Source: Aeoliella straminimaris
Lineage (GTDB): Bacteria; Planctomycetota; Planctomycetia; Pirellulales; Lacipirellulaceae
Length of the DNA stretch: 64,000 nucleotides
Assembly: GCF_024054565.1 (NCBI RefSeq)
Contig: NZ_JAMXLR010000026.1
Coordinates: 62,001-126,000 of the forward strand
Direction of reading: 5' to 3'
Part shown: positions 9,618 to 18,902 of the stretch, one piece after another
How the letters are laid out: each line of letters starts with the position of its first letter
Position numbering within the stretch: position 1 is the first letter of the stretch
The notes under the pieces: model-generated
What the model was told of the DNA's origin: nothing
What the model saw: the letters and a program-made list of their open reading frames with translations, nothing else
Database searches by the model: none
Program-made: the position numbers and the translations under genes

Positions 9618-10238
9618 ATGTTCTTGGAAAACCAAATGGGGCGAGGTGCGCTTATAGGGCGTGCTTTTTCTTCTTGGTTGGCTCTCTTCTTTATAGCCAC
9701 ATTGCTGAGTTTCTCTCCGAGTGCCCACGCGGGAATGATTGTCGGAACCGGCGGAGGTAACGGCGGAAACGATACCATTGGCGACGTGATGGACGTCATT
9801 GACGACTACAACGCCAACAACGACCCCGCACTATCGACCGATATCATGTTCTTGGCGAAGTCGGACGAGGTCAGTTTCGACTACGGCATGGGCAGCGACT
9901 TCATGTTCTTTGAAGACGCCGACGGATTGAATGCCGTCACGAGCGCCAGCGAGTTGACCAGTCTCGACATGGCCTATTTCAAGTACACCGGCGAGGAGAA
10001 CCTCTTGTTCTATTCGGTGAAGGGCCCCAGTCAGGCAGGATTCACCCTGTATACGTATATGCCGGTTATGCTCAATCTGATGGACCTCTCAAACAGCTCC
10101 GCCGAAATTTCCCACGTATCGTTCTGGAAGGGACCGGGGGGAATCGATCCGTTCGGCAACTCCATTCCCGAACCCTCCGCACTGGCCCTTCTGGGGACCA
10201 TACTGGCCGCGGCCCGCGGGTATCGCCGGCTGGCTTGA
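9618..10238 (+). CDS. Secreted PEP-CTERM protein, function unknown
   Basis: A 206-residue protein with an N-terminal signal peptide (hydrophobic LALFFIATLLSFSPSAHA) and a C-terminal PEP-CTERM module (IPEPSALALLGTILAAARG followed by YRRLA). GGAG at 9608-9611 fits the ATG at 9618. An in-frame TTG six bases upstream is less likely. The central part is acidic with Gly, Asn and Asp-rich stretches (GTGGGNGGNDTIGD) and no catalytic motif I recognise. The signal implies exosortase-dependent export or anchoring. No exosortase gene is in the window. Confidence 0.8.
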   Translation: MFLENQMGRGALIGRAFSSWLALFFIATLLSFSPSAHAGMIVGTGGGNGGNDTIGDVMDVIDDYNANNDPALSTDIMFLAKSDEVSFDYGMGSDFMFFEDADGLNAVTSASELTSLDMAYFKYTGEENLLFYSVKGPSQAGFTLYTYMPVMLNLMDLSNSSAEISHVSFWKGPGGIDPFGNSIPEPSALALLGTILAAARGYRRLA

Positions 10239-10401
10239 CCCTCGGCGATCAGCAGCTAGACTTAAGCTGTTGAATTTGCCCATTCTCCCCTGGAAACTGC
10301 CGAAACACCCCAGTCATGATTCACCAGCCCACCAACTTCGGCGTGCGAATCATTATTATTGCGGGACAACGGCGGTCTTAGGGCGGTTCGACCAAATCCG
10401 G

Positions 10402-10407
10402 TACAAT
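10402..10407 (+). promoter_or_regulatory. Putative -10 hexamer TACAAT directly before a terminator hairpin
   Basis: TACAAT lies five bases before the stem of the terminator at 10413. If it is a real -10, transcription would begin at the base of the hairpin. No convincing -35 element is visible. The same arrangement occurs at 36394-36439. Confidence 0.3.
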
Positions 10408-10412
10408 CTCGA

Positions 10413-10442
10413 CCCTGAGGCCAAAAGCCTCGGGGTTTTTTT
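10413..10442 (+). terminator. Rho-independent terminator or attenuator upstream of the four-helix-bundle/cimA genes
   Basis: A nine-base stem (CCCTGAGGC with GCCTCGGGG, one G-U pair) closes a CAAAA loop and is followed by seven T. It ends the preceding PEP-CTERM transcript about 175 bases after its stop, or acts as a leader terminator for the downstream genes. Confidence 0.75.
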
Positions 10443-10469
10443 GTTTACCGAGGGTCCAGGGGTGAGGAT

Positions 10470-10905
10470 TCGGGGGTCAGGGAGGCAACGAATACAGACG
10501 GAACACCAGGCGGGCTAAGATAGTGAAAATTGAAAGCTTTAAGGACTTGAAGGTTTGGCAGCTCGGGATGGAGCTGTCCGAGCGGGTTTACAACATGACC
10601 AAGACATTTCCCGATGAGGAAAAGTTTGGGCTAACCAGCCAAATGCGCCGGGCGGTAGTGTCTGTTCCCGCGAACATCGCAGAAGGTCATGCCCGAAATT
10701 CAACGAAAGAATACATGAGGTTCCTTTCAATCGCAGTTGGTTCCTTGGCCGAAGTCGAGACTTTTGTCGAGCTTTCCATCCGGCTGTCGTATGTCACTGC
10801 AGAACGAACTTCCCAGTTGCTCGAATCCATTGCCGAACAGCGCAGAATGCTGAGAGGACTCCAACGCTCCCTCTCGGATAAGAATAACGAATCCCTGACC
10901 CCCGA
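10470..10905. repeat. Inverted repeat pair flanking the four-helix-bundle gene
   Basis: TCGGGGGTCAGGGA at 10470-10483 is the exact reverse complement of TCCCTGACCCCCGA at 10892-10905. Both arms sit in a G-rich or C-rich context with further degenerate copies of a GGGGTCAGGG-like unit. The right arm encodes the last residues of the protein (SLTPDP). In RNA the arms would pair and place the gene in a loop. Confidence 0.75.
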
Positions 10906-10912
10906 CCCCTGA
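10523..10912 (+). CDS. Four-helix-bundle protein (23S rRNA IVS / S23 family)
   Basis: A 129-residue protein starting at GTG. The sequence MKIESFKDLKVWQLGMELSERVY, the FPDEEKFGLTSQMRRAVVSVPANIAEGHAR block and the C-terminal helices are typical of the family first found inside intervening sequences of 23S rRNA. The molecular function is unsettled; the fold is a pentameric four-helix bundle. The final residues SLTPDP come from the right arm of the flanking inverted repeat rather than from the conserved fold. The gene is 16 bases ahead of cimA on the same strand and behind a terminator, so it may be co-transcribed with cimA. Confidence 0.9.
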   Translation: MKIESFKDLKVWQLGMELSERVYNMTKTFPDEEKFGLTSQMRRAVVSVPANIAEGHARNSTKEYMRFLSIAVGSLAEVETFVELSIRLSYVTAERTSQLLESIAEQRRMLRGLQRSLSDKNNESLTPDP

Positions 10913-10928
10913 TCCCCGAATCCTTCCA

Positions 10929-12500
10929 ATGAAAATCGAACTTTACGACACCACTCTTCGCGACGGCGCCCAAGGCGAGGGCGTGAATTTTTCGTTGGAA
11001 GACAAGGTAATGATCGCGCGGCGGTTGGACGAAATGGGGTTCGACTACGTCGAAGGGGGCTACCCGCTCTCGAATCCCAAGGATGCCGAGTTCTTCCAAA
11101 GACTGGCAGCCGAACCGCTGAAATACAGCAAGGTCTGTGCGTTCGGCATGACCCGCCGCAAGGGAGTGGCACCAGCGGACGACCCCGGTATGAAGGCCTT
11201 GGTCGAGTCCCAGGCACCCGTCATCACCATCGTTGGAAAGACCAGCGACTTCCACGTGCACGAAGTGCTCCGCGTATCGCTGGAAGAGAACTTGGCGATG
11301 ATCGGCGAAACCGTGGAGTACTTTGTGAAGCTCGGCCGCCAGGTGGTGTACGACGCCGAACACTTCTTCGACGGCTGGAAGGCCAACCCCGAGTACGCCG
11401 CCCAGACCATTCAGGCTGCTTCACAGGCCGGTGCATCGCACATCGTGATGTGCGACACCAACGGCGGCAGCATGCCCGAGGAAGTTGTCCGCATCGTCAA
11501 AGAGGCGGCCGCCAAGGTCACTACGCCGCTGGGCATTCACACGCACAACGACTGCGACCTGGCGGTGGCTAACTCGCTGGCCGCCGTCGACGCCGGCGCG
11601 GTGCAGGTGCAGGGCACCATTAACGGTCTGGGCGAGCGATGCGGCAATGCCGACCTGGTCTCGGTCACAGCAAATCTGGCCATCAAGAAGCAAGGTTACG
11701 AGGTGCTGGAGCGGGGCGAGCTCGAACACCTGACCGAGCTGTCGCGGTACGTGTACGAAATCGCCAACATGAGCTACCGCATCAATCAGCCATTCGTCGG
11801 ACCGAGTGCGTTCGCCCACAAAGGTGGCATGCACGTGCACGCCGTGAACCGCGTGGCCGAAAGTTACGAGCACATCGCGCCCGAGAGCGTGGGCAACGAA
11901 CGCCGGGTGCTGGTAAGCGAACTGTCAGGGCGATCGAACATCATCGCCATGACCACCAAACACGACATCGCCGAAGACAAGCAGTTGATGGACAGCATCC
12001 TCCGCGAGGTGGTCGACAAGGAGAATAAGGGCTATCAGTTCGAGGCGGCCGAGGCGTCGTTCGATTTGTTGGTTAAGCGAGCAGCAGGCAGCTTCACACC
12101 CCACTTCGAGTTGGTAAAGTTTCACACCTCGGTCGAAAGCCGCGGCGGCCAACCAGTCACCGAGGCCACTGTCAAACTGCTCGTGGGCGACGAAGTGCGT
12201 CACGAAGTGGCCGAAGGCGATGGCCCGGTGAACGCTCTGGACGCCGCGCTCCGTAAGGCGCTCAACGGGTTGTTCCCGAACCTCCGTGGCATGCATCTGG
12301 TCGATTACAAGGTGCGCGTTATCAACAGCGAGGCCGCCACGGCGGCCAGTGTCCGCGTGGTGATCGAAAGCCGCGACTCGGACGGCGAGGTCTGGGGCAC
12401 CGTGGGCGTAGACGAGAACGTAATCCAAGCCAGCTGGGACGCCCTGGTCGACAGCATCGAGTACAAGCTGTGCAAAGACGAAGGAAATCCGGCCAGCTAA
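10929..12500 (+). CDS. cimA: (R)-citramalate synthase
   Basis: A 523-residue member of the 2-isopropylmalate/homocitrate/citramalate synthase family. The N-terminal TIM barrel shows DTTLRDGAQGEG, a HTHNDCDLAVANS metal-binding motif and INGLGERCGNADL. A C-terminal LeuA-type allosteric dimerisation domain spans about residues 385-515. Length and motifs match CimA, which condenses pyruvate and acetyl-CoA to citramalate for threonine-independent isoleucine synthesis. LeuA is the alternative, but the DGAQGEG start and the overall pattern fit the CimA group better. It follows the four-helix-bundle cassette closely. Confidence 0.88.
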   Translation: MKIELYDTTLRDGAQGEGVNFSLEDKVMIARRLDEMGFDYVEGGYPLSNPKDAEFFQRLAAEPLKYSKVCAFGMTRRKGVAPADDPGMKALVESQAPVITIVGKTSDFHVHEVLRVSLEENLAMIGETVEYFVKLGRQVVYDAEHFFDGWKANPEYAAQTIQAASQAGASHIVMCDTNGGSMPEEVVRIVKEAAAKVTTPLGIHTHNDCDLAVANSLAAVDAGAVQVQGTINGLGERCGNADLVSVTANLAIKKQGYEVLERGELEHLTELSRYVYEIANMSYRINQPFVGPSAFAHKGGMHVHAVNRVAESYEHIAPESVGNERRVLVSELSGRSNIIAMTTKHDIAEDKQLMDSILREVVDKENKGYQFEAAEASFDLLVKRAAGSFTPHFELVKFHTSVESRGGQPVTEATVKLLVGDEVRHEVAEGDGPVNALDAALRKALNGLFPNLRGMHLVDYKVRVINSEAATAASVRVVIESRDSDGEVWGTVGVDENVIQASWDALVDSIEYKLCKDEGNPAS

Positions 12501-12557
12501 CGGCGGATGCGGCCGCTGCCCCCACCGACACATATCTCGGAGGCTCCGATCAATCGA

Positions 12558-13919
12558 ATGTGCACCACCAGTCAAGTTCCAACGGCACTGGCAGCTTTTG
12601 TCGCCGTCGCCATGCCAGCACTGGTCGCTGAAGCGGCGACCAGTGCGGAGCAGCCGGTCTGCATGAATACTGGCATCAAGATCGCGGAGTTGAGCGACTC
12701 GTCGGTCGTCGTGTGGACGCGGACCACTGATTCAAACGGTCATGCCCAAGCAGCCCAGGTTCAGGTCGCTTGGCGTGAATCGGGCACGGACCAGCCGTGG
12801 AACACCACGAAGTGGGTCTCTACCACTTCGGAGAGCGACGCCATCCATCAGGCGAGGCTGGAGGGACTATCGTCTGGCACCGGATACCAGCTTGAAGTTA
12901 GAAGCCGCTCGACTGCTGGCCAGGCGGGGCAAACGATCGAATCGGTATTTCGCACCCATCCCGAGACAACTACGCCGAGTGACGTCACTTTGGTGATTGC
13001 CAATTGTCAGCAGTACGAAGATCGCGACGATCGGGAGAACGGATTTCGGATCTATCAGACGATGTTAGGCCTGCAACCAACTTTCTTTGTTCACACTGGC
13101 GACGTTGTGTACTACGACAAGCCGCCGCTACTTGGCAAGAACGTTGCTAACGCGCGGGAAAAATGGCGTCGCATCTACTCGATGCCTTGGCAGGTTGAGT
13201 TTCACAATCGTGTGCCGGCTTACTTTTTGAAGGACGACCACGACATCTTGAAGGACGACTGCTGGCCCGGCCAAACCTATGGCGAATTGACCTTTGATCA
13301 GGGTGTGTCGATCTTCCGCGAACAAACAGCCGCTCCGCCAGTTCCCTACCGAACCATCCGGTACGGCCGCGATCTGCAACTGTGGCTGCTCGATGGTCGC
13401 GAGTTTCGGTCGCCCAACACGATGGAGGATGGCCCCCAAAAGACCATCCTGGGCCGGGAGCAATGGGAGTGGCTAGAGAGAACGCTGGCCGACTCGGAGG
13501 CGACGTTCAAGCTGGTGATCAGTCCGACGCCGATCGTCGGCCCGGACCGCGAAAACAAGCACGACAATCTTGCGAACAAGGACTTCCAGCATGAAGGGCA
13601 GCGATTGCGTGAGTTGCTCTCCGGCCACAAAAACTTGTGGGTGATTTGCGGTGACCGGCACTGGCAGTACGTTTCGGTCGATCCTGAGTCGAAGTTGCGA
13701 GAGTATTCGTGCGGTCCCGCCTCGGACCAACATGCCCAGGGTTGGAAGAAGGATGAATTTGTGGAGGGAATGCATCGATATCTGCGCGTGGCCGGGGGAT
13801 TCATGTCGGTGGTGCTGAGTGATTCCGCCACCACTCCGCAGCTGGCTATTCGGCATCATGCCGTCGATGGCGAGGTCAAGCACGAGGAAATCTGGCCGTC
13901 CAGGACCGAATTGCCGTAG
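12558..13919 (+). CDS. PhoD-like alkaline phosphatase D family protein, exported
   Basis: About 453 residues from the ATG at 12558, chosen because a signal peptide (VPTALAAFVAVAMPALVAEA) follows directly. GGAGG lies 14 bases upstream. After an N-terminal fibronectin-like PhoD_N domain (about 35-135), the metallophosphatase core shows ANCQQYED, VHTGDVVYYDK, LKDDHD and GDRHWQ, the conserved metal ligands of PhoD-type enzymes. The predicted role is periplasmic or extracellular phosphodiester or phosphomonoester hydrolysis. No Pho box or phosphate genes are adjacent, and it stands alone between cimA and valS. Confidence 0.85.
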   Translation: MCTTSQVPTALAAFVAVAMPALVAEAATSAEQPVCMNTGIKIAELSDSSVVVWTRTTDSNGHAQAAQVQVAWRESGTDQPWNTTKWVSTTSESDAIHQARLEGLSSGTGYQLEVRSRSTAGQAGQTIESVFRTHPETTTPSDVTLVIANCQQYEDRDDRENGFRIYQTMLGLQPTFFVHTGDVVYYDKPPLLGKNVANAREKWRRIYSMPWQVEFHNRVPAYFLKDDHDILKDDCWPGQTYGELTFDQGVSIFREQTAAPPVPYRTIRYGRDLQLWLLDGREFRSPNTMEDGPQKTILGREQWEWLERTLADSEATFKLVISPTPIVGPDRENKHDNLANKDFQHEGQRLRELLSGHKNLWVICGDRHWQYVSVDPESKLREYSCGPASDQHAQGWKKDEFVEGMHRYLRVAGGFMSVVLSDSATTPQLAIRHHAVDGEVKHEEIWPSRTELP

Positions 13920-14079
13920 ACATTCGCCTTCGCGGATCGCCCACGATCACCCTTTGCGCACCGGCTGATTTGCGGGAAAATCGTCTGTTTGGTGAACTCG
14001 CTCGCCACTTGCCATTCGTCACTACCTCCGACCGACCAGGGGCCTCACGGACCCCGCTCGCCTAGCCCCAGCCGCATTT

Positions 14080-17000
14080 ATGAAATCTCTCTCCGCCCAG
14101 TACGATCACGCCGCCGCGCAGGACAAGTGGTATCCGTTTTGGGAGAAGCAGGGGTATTTCCACGCCGACCCCAAGCTGTCGCAGACGGTCGACGGGAAGC
14201 CGCCCTACACGATCGTCATCCCCCCGCCCAACGTGACCGGGGCCCTGCACCTGGGGCACGCCCTGAACAACACGCTGCAGGACATTCTGATCCGCATGAA
14301 GCGGATGCAGGGCTACAACACGCTATGGATGCCCGGCACCGACCATGCTGGCATCGCCACGCAGGCGGTGGTCGAGCGACGGCTATTGGCCGAGGAGAAG
14401 GTCTCCCGTCACGACCTGGGCCGCGAGGGCCTGGTCGACCGCATCTGGCAGTGGAAAGAGCAATACGAGAAGCGGATCCTCGGCCAGCTCAAGCAGCTCG
14501 GCTGCAGCTGCGATTGGGAGCGGACCCGCTTCACGCTCGACGACACCTGCGCCCGGGCGGTCCGCGAGACGTTCTTCAAGCTGTTCAGTGATGGCAAGAT
14601 CTATCGCGGCAAGCGGCTGGTGAACTGGGACACCTACCTGCAGACGGCCGTGAGCGACGACGAGGTGTTCCACGAAGTGGTGAAGGGACACTTTTGGCAT
14701 TTCCGCTACCCGGTGATCGACGCGAAGCCGGGCGAGCCAACGCATGTGACAATTGCCACCACGCGTCCCGAGACGATGCTCGGCGACACGGCCGTGGCGG
14801 TGCATCCGCAGCCGGCCACTCAGCTGGCCAAGGTGAAGAAAGAACTCGAAGAACGCCTAGCCGCCGCACCGGCCAAGGAGAAGCCACCGATCGAAGCGCA
14901 ACTCGAAGCGCTGGCCGAGCGGGAGAAGACCAAGCTCGACGAGTTGCAAACGCTCGCCGAAATGGCCGCCCGTGGCGTGATGCTGAAGTTGCCACTCACC
15001 GGACGGAAAATCCCCCTCATCGCCGACATCTGGGCGAAGCCTGAACTCGGCTCGGGCTGCGTGAAGATCACGCCCGCGCACGACGCCAACGACTACGAAG
15101 TATGGCAGCGCAACCAAGAGATTGGAGCAATCAACATTCTCAACCCCGAGGGGACGCTGAACGAAAACGTGCCCGAGAAATACCGCGGCCTTACCATGAA
15201 GAAGGCTCGCGAAGCGGTGGTCGAGGATCTGGTGGAGCTCGGCCTGCACGATCCCGAGACCGATCGCGAAGACCGCGAGATCGACCTGGCGCACAGCGAC
15301 CGCTCGAAGACCCCGATCGAGCCCTACCTGGCCGACCAGTGGTTCGTGAAGATGGACCAGCTGGCCCAAACCGCCATGGACGCTGTGTCCAGCGGCAAGG
15401 TGAGAATCGTCCCCGAACGTTACATCAAGACCTACCTCGACTGGCTGAGCGAGAAACGCGACTGGCCGGTGGGGCGACAGCTTTGGTGGGGTCATCGGAT
15501 ACCCGTTTGGACTCGACAATCCACATTTGATGGTTTTCCCGAGGGAGCACTAGGCCCAATTATCGCTACAGCGGAAAAGGGCGTGTCCACTCACTTTGCC
15601 TCCGACAAGAAAAGCCATTTGACTCCGCAGAATCACTCGGTTCGGTATGAAGTGAATGAGGCTGAACGCACGGTGAAGACGTATGTCAGCGTTAGTCCTG
15701 GCAATCCCAAGGCCGAAGAGCAGCTTGAATCTCCATCGTGGGGCTACAAGCAAGACGAAGAAGTCCTCGATACCTGGTTCAGCTCTGCCCTCTGGCCGCA
15801 CTCCACCTTGGGTTGGCCTGAGGAGACGGACGAGCTGCATGCGTTCTATCCGACTACCACGCTCATCACGTCGCGCGACATCATTACGCTGTGGGTCGCC
15901 CGCATGGTGTTGATGGGCGAGTACAACATGGGCGAGGTGCCATTCCACGAGGTGTACATCCACCCTAAGATCCTCGACGGCTTCGGCGAGACGATGTCGA
16001 AGTCCAAGGGCAACGGTATCGACCCCTTGGACGTGATCCAGAAATTCGGCGCGGACGCCCTGCGGTTTGGCATCGCGTACCTCACGACCGAGACGCAAGA
16101 CGTCCGCATGCCGGTGGAGTTCGAGTGCCCGCACTGCGATGCGTTGATCAAGCAAACCAAGAAGAACCGCATCCTGCCGCGGATCGAGTGCGACAAGTGC
16201 CACGAGCCGTTCAGCACGCAGTGGGCCGAAAAGGACGAGGACAAAGCGCTCAAGCGTGGGGCGGTGGTCAGCGACCGCTTCGAGCTGGGCCGCAACTTCT
16301 GCAACAAGGTGTGGAACGCCTCGCGGTTTTCGCTTTCGAACCTGGAAGATTACACGCCAGGCGAAGTGAAGACTGAGGAGCTGTTGCTCGAAGACCGCTG
16401 GCTGCTGTCGCGGCTGGCGACCGTGACGCGGCAGGTGACCCACGCCCTGAATACCTACCGCTATGCCGACGCCGCGCGGACGCTGTATGACTTCGCGTGG
16501 GATGAGTTCTGCAGCTTCTACATCGAAATGACCAAGGCCCGCTTCGATGTACCCGAGCAACGAGCTACCGCCCAGCGGGTGTTGGCTCACGCACTCGACA
16601 CGCTGCTGCGGCTGCTGCATCCGATTACGCCGTTCTTGACCGAAGAGATCTGGCAGCTCTTGAACGAAGTGGCCCCAGTTCGCTCGCTCACAAACCCCGA
16701 CCGCGAAGCGACTGAGAGCATCTGCATCTCGCCCTGGCCCGAGTGGCACGATGGGCACGTCGATTCAAATATCGAATCGCAGTTTGCCGAGTTCCAGGCC
16801 GTGCTGGGTGCGGTGCGGGAGATTCGCAGCCGCCAGAACATCACGATGAAAGAAGAACTGTCGTTCAACGTGAAGTGCCCCACCGAGGTTGCCAAACGGC
16901 TCGAAGCGATGCAGCCGTACTTCGCCAAGATGGCCAACGCCACGGCGGCCGAATTGGGTCCCACGATCGCCCCGCCTGACATGGCCGCCAGCATTCCGCT

Positions 17001-17259
17001 GGCCGGCGACCTGGTGGGCATCGAGGTGCACGTGGACGTCAGCAAGTACATCGACGTCGACGCCGAGAAGAAGCGGCTCACGAACGAAGAGGAAAAGCTC
17101 ACAAAGTACGAGCGTTCGATCGAGGGCAAGCTGAAGAACGAAAAGTTCGTCGCCAACGCCCCCGCCGAAGTGGTCGAGGCCGAACGCGACAAGCTGGCCG
17201 ATGCCAAGAAGCAGCTGGTCAGCATCCGCGCAGCACTCCAGAAGCTCGCTGAGCTGTAG
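14080..17259 (+). CDS. valS: Valyl-tRNA synthetase
   Basis: A 1059-residue class I synthetase, longer than the roughly 880-950 usual for bacteria. It has PPPNVTGALHLGHALN (HIGH motif near residue 57), an editing (CP1) domain, TMSKSKGNG (KMSKS near 639), an anticodon-binding domain and a C-terminal coiled coil (about 985-1059). Three insertions stand out: a charged helical segment in the editing domain (about 248-292), a segment of atypical composition between PVW and DEEVLDTWFS (about 481-560), and a Cys-X2-Cys...Cys-X2-Cys zinc ribbon at about 683-712. It charges tRNA-Val. The gene stands alone on the plus strand and is convergent with the radical SAM gene. Confidence 0.95.
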   Translation: MKSLSAQYDHAAAQDKWYPFWEKQGYFHADPKLSQTVDGKPPYTIVIPPPNVTGALHLGHALNNTLQDILIRMKRMQGYNTLWMPGTDHAGIATQAVVERRLLAEEKVSRHDLGREGLVDRIWQWKEQYEKRILGQLKQLGCSCDWERTRFTLDDTCARAVRETFFKLFSDGKIYRGKRLVNWDTYLQTAVSDDEVFHEVVKGHFWHFRYPVIDAKPGEPTHVTIATTRPETMLGDTAVAVHPQPATQLAKVKKELEERLAAAPAKEKPPIEAQLEALAEREKTKLDELQTLAEMAARGVMLKLPLTGRKIPLIADIWAKPELGSGCVKITPAHDANDYEVWQRNQEIGAINILNPEGTLNENVPEKYRGLTMKKAREAVVEDLVELGLHDPETDREDREIDLAHSDRSKTPIEPYLADQWFVKMDQLAQTAMDAVSSGKVRIVPERYIKTYLDWLSEKRDWPVGRQLWWGHRIPVWTRQSTFDGFPEGALGPIIATAEKGVSTHFASDKKSHLTPQNHSVRYEVNEAERTVKTYVSVSPGNPKAEEQLESPSWGYKQDEEVLDTWFSSALWPHSTLGWPEETDELHAFYPTTTLITSRDIITLWVARMVLMGEYNMGEVPFHEVYIHPKILDGFGETMSKSKGNGIDPLDVIQKFGADALRFGIAYLTTETQDVRMPVEFECPHCDALIKQTKKNRILPRIECDKCHEPFSTQWAEKDEDKALKRGAVVSDRFELGRNFCNKVWNASRFSLSNLEDYTPGEVKTEELLLEDRWLLSRLATVTRQVTHALNTYRYADAARTLYDFAWDEFCSFYIEMTKARFDVPEQRATAQRVLAHALDTLLRLLHPITPFLTEEIWQLLNEVAPVRSLTNPDREATESICISPWPEWHDGHVDSNIESQFAEFQAVLGAVREIRSRQNITMKEELSFNVKCPTEVAKRLEAMQPYFAKMANATAAELGPTIAPPDMAASIPLAGDLVGIEVHVDVSKYIDVDAEKKRLTNEEEKLTKYERSIEGKLKNEKFVANAPAEVVEAERDKLADAKKQLVSIRAALQKLAEL

Positions 17260-17271
17260 CTTCGATGGCAA

Positions 17272-17323
17272 GCGTCCCCTCTCCCGGGGCCTCAAGTGGG
17301 TGAGGGCCTGGGAGAGGGGACGC
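17272..17323. repeat. REP-like long hairpin between convergent genes
   Basis: A perfect 14-bp inverted repeat, GCGTCCCCTCTCCC and GGGAGAGGGGACGC, with an inner partial pairing around a GTGGGTGAGGG core. It lies between the ends of valS and the radical SAM gene and could stop transcripts from both sides. No T-run is present, so I call it a REP-like element rather than an intrinsic terminator. Confidence 0.7.
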
Positions 17324-17332
17324 ACGCAACGC

Positions 17333-18604
17333 TCAGGCTACCTGCAAATCGCTGAAGAAGCGGGGCAGCTCGCCGCCGCTGCAACCTGCGCACAGGTCGG
17401 CCGCCTCGTCGCCCACCAGCGGCAGGGCCTTGCCCTGCAGCTGCTTGGCTACCGTCCGCGCCAGGCACGTGGTCCGCGGTGCTTTCGCGATGCAGTTCAT
17501 CTTGCGGTACAGTTCGGCGACCGGTTGTTCGAGCACGTTACCGAACGACGCCGGCACGAAGTCGCACGGCCACAGCTCTCCCGTCGAGCTGATGTAGGAG
17601 TGCATCACCCCTGCCCCGCAGCCAAACTTGTCGGGTCCTTCGGTGTAGGTGAACGAACTGACCTTCGGCAGGTCGGGACGGCCCTCGTTCACCTCGAACT
17701 GCAGGTAGTACAGCATCTTGATGTCGTCAGGCGTGTAGAAAACCTCTGTGTGCTCCGCCGGATCGGCCAGTTCGCCACTCGGCACCGGCTGATGGATGCG
17801 GACCTCGTGAGCGCCGTGCTCCTTCGCGGTCTTGAACAGCTTCACCAGATTCTCACGCGTTAGCAGTCGCTTCAGCACCACGGCCGACACGATGGTGTAG
17901 AGCCCCGCCTGCGAGGAGTTACGAATGGCCGTAAGGGCGTGCTCGAAAGCGCGCGGGTTGCGGCGGAAACGGTTGTGCTCCAACTCGTCGGGCGAGTCGA
18001 GACTCACCGCCAGGTAGAAAAGCCCCGCCCGCTTGAGCGACGCCGCCCGCTCGGGCGTGAGCGCCCGGCCGTTGGTGAACAAGAGTGTCGTGCTGCGATC
18101 GTCGATCGACGCGAGGATGTCCTCCAGGTCGCGCCGCAACAGGGGCTCGCCTCCCGAGATGCCAAAGTAAGCCACACCCAGGTCCTGCAGATCGGCAAAC
18201 ACCTGCTGCCACTGCTCGAGCGACAATTCGCTGCACTTATCGGGCGTGGTGGCGCCACAGTGTTCGCAGCGATACTGGCAACGGGTCGTGATGCAAACAT
18301 GCGTGGAAAGTGGTGCCGAACGTTGCCCTGCGGAAAGGTCGGAGTACATCTGTTCCTTCGACTTGGCTCCTTCGAGAAATGTCTTGAAGGCGTTCGATGG
18401 CATCGGTGGAAAGAACGAGCTCACGACGTACTTGTCTTCGAACGGAATGATCCGCTCGCCACGTGCAGCGCCTTGCAGAATCTTGATCTGGTTGCGCGAT
18501 CTGTAGGCAGGATCGCTGCGAAGTTGGCGATCCATCTCGACGACAAACTTCAAGTACTTCGGATCGGTGAGCATCTTCTGCACGTCTTGACGGTGGGTAG
18601 GCAT
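17333..18604 (-). CDS. Radical SAM protein with C-terminal Cys-rich (SPASM-like) region
   Basis: A 423-residue protein. Cys109, Cys113 and Cys116 form the CX3CX2C motif that binds the 4Fe-4S cluster and SAM, followed by GISGGEPLLR, the SAM-binding GGE motif. The C-terminal part contains CGAGVMHSYISSTGELWPC and later Cys residues ending in CAGC, in the manner of SPASM or twitch domains that hold auxiliary clusters. The first 100 residues are an unrecognised extension. The family includes peptide and cofactor modifying enzymes. There is no precursor peptide or partner gene nearby, so the substrate is unknown. Confidence 0.85.
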   Translation of the reverse strand: MPTHRQDVQKMLTDPKYLKFVVEMDRQLRSDPAYRSRNQIKILQGAARGERIIPFEDKYVVSSFFPPMPSNAFKTFLEGAKSKEQMYSDLSAGQRSAPLSTHVCITTRCQYRCEHCGATTPDKCSELSLEQWQQVFADLQDLGVAYFGISGGEPLLRRDLEDILASIDDRSTTLLFTNGRALTPERAASLKRAGLFYLAVSLDSPDELEHNRFRRNPRAFEHALTAIRNSSQAGLYTIVSAVVLKRLLTRENLVKLFKTAKEHGAHEVRIHQPVPSGELADPAEHTEVFYTPDDIKMLYYLQFEVNEGRPDLPKVSSFTYTEGPDKFGCGAGVMHSYISSTGELWPCDFVPASFGNVLEQPVAELYRKMNCIAKAPRTTCLARTVAKQLQGKALPLVGDEAADLCAGCSGGELPRFFSDLQVA

Positions 18605-18902
18605 CGCTACTACTCCTGAATCGTTAGTAGGTTCTCGGCAGGCAGATCACGTTGTCGTTTCATCACGAGAAAGCTTGTTCGACGATGGTCTTCGCCAACA
18701 GTTTCTTGTGTGATTATCGGGAGTGGCGCTATAGAAATCGATACCTTTCGCACAATCCTAACCGGTCGAAATACGTGCGTCAGAACCGCACACTGGCGAC
18801 ATTCACCATGGGGACACTTTGCACCGATTGGATGCGACATGGTAGACTGCTGGCGTGCCTCGACTGTGCCGCATCGCACGCTTGCTTTAGGGAGAAAAAA
18901 TT

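Noticed and set aside
15550..16758. A 402-codon minus-strand frame inside valS
   Set aside because: Shadow of valS, with biased composition only.
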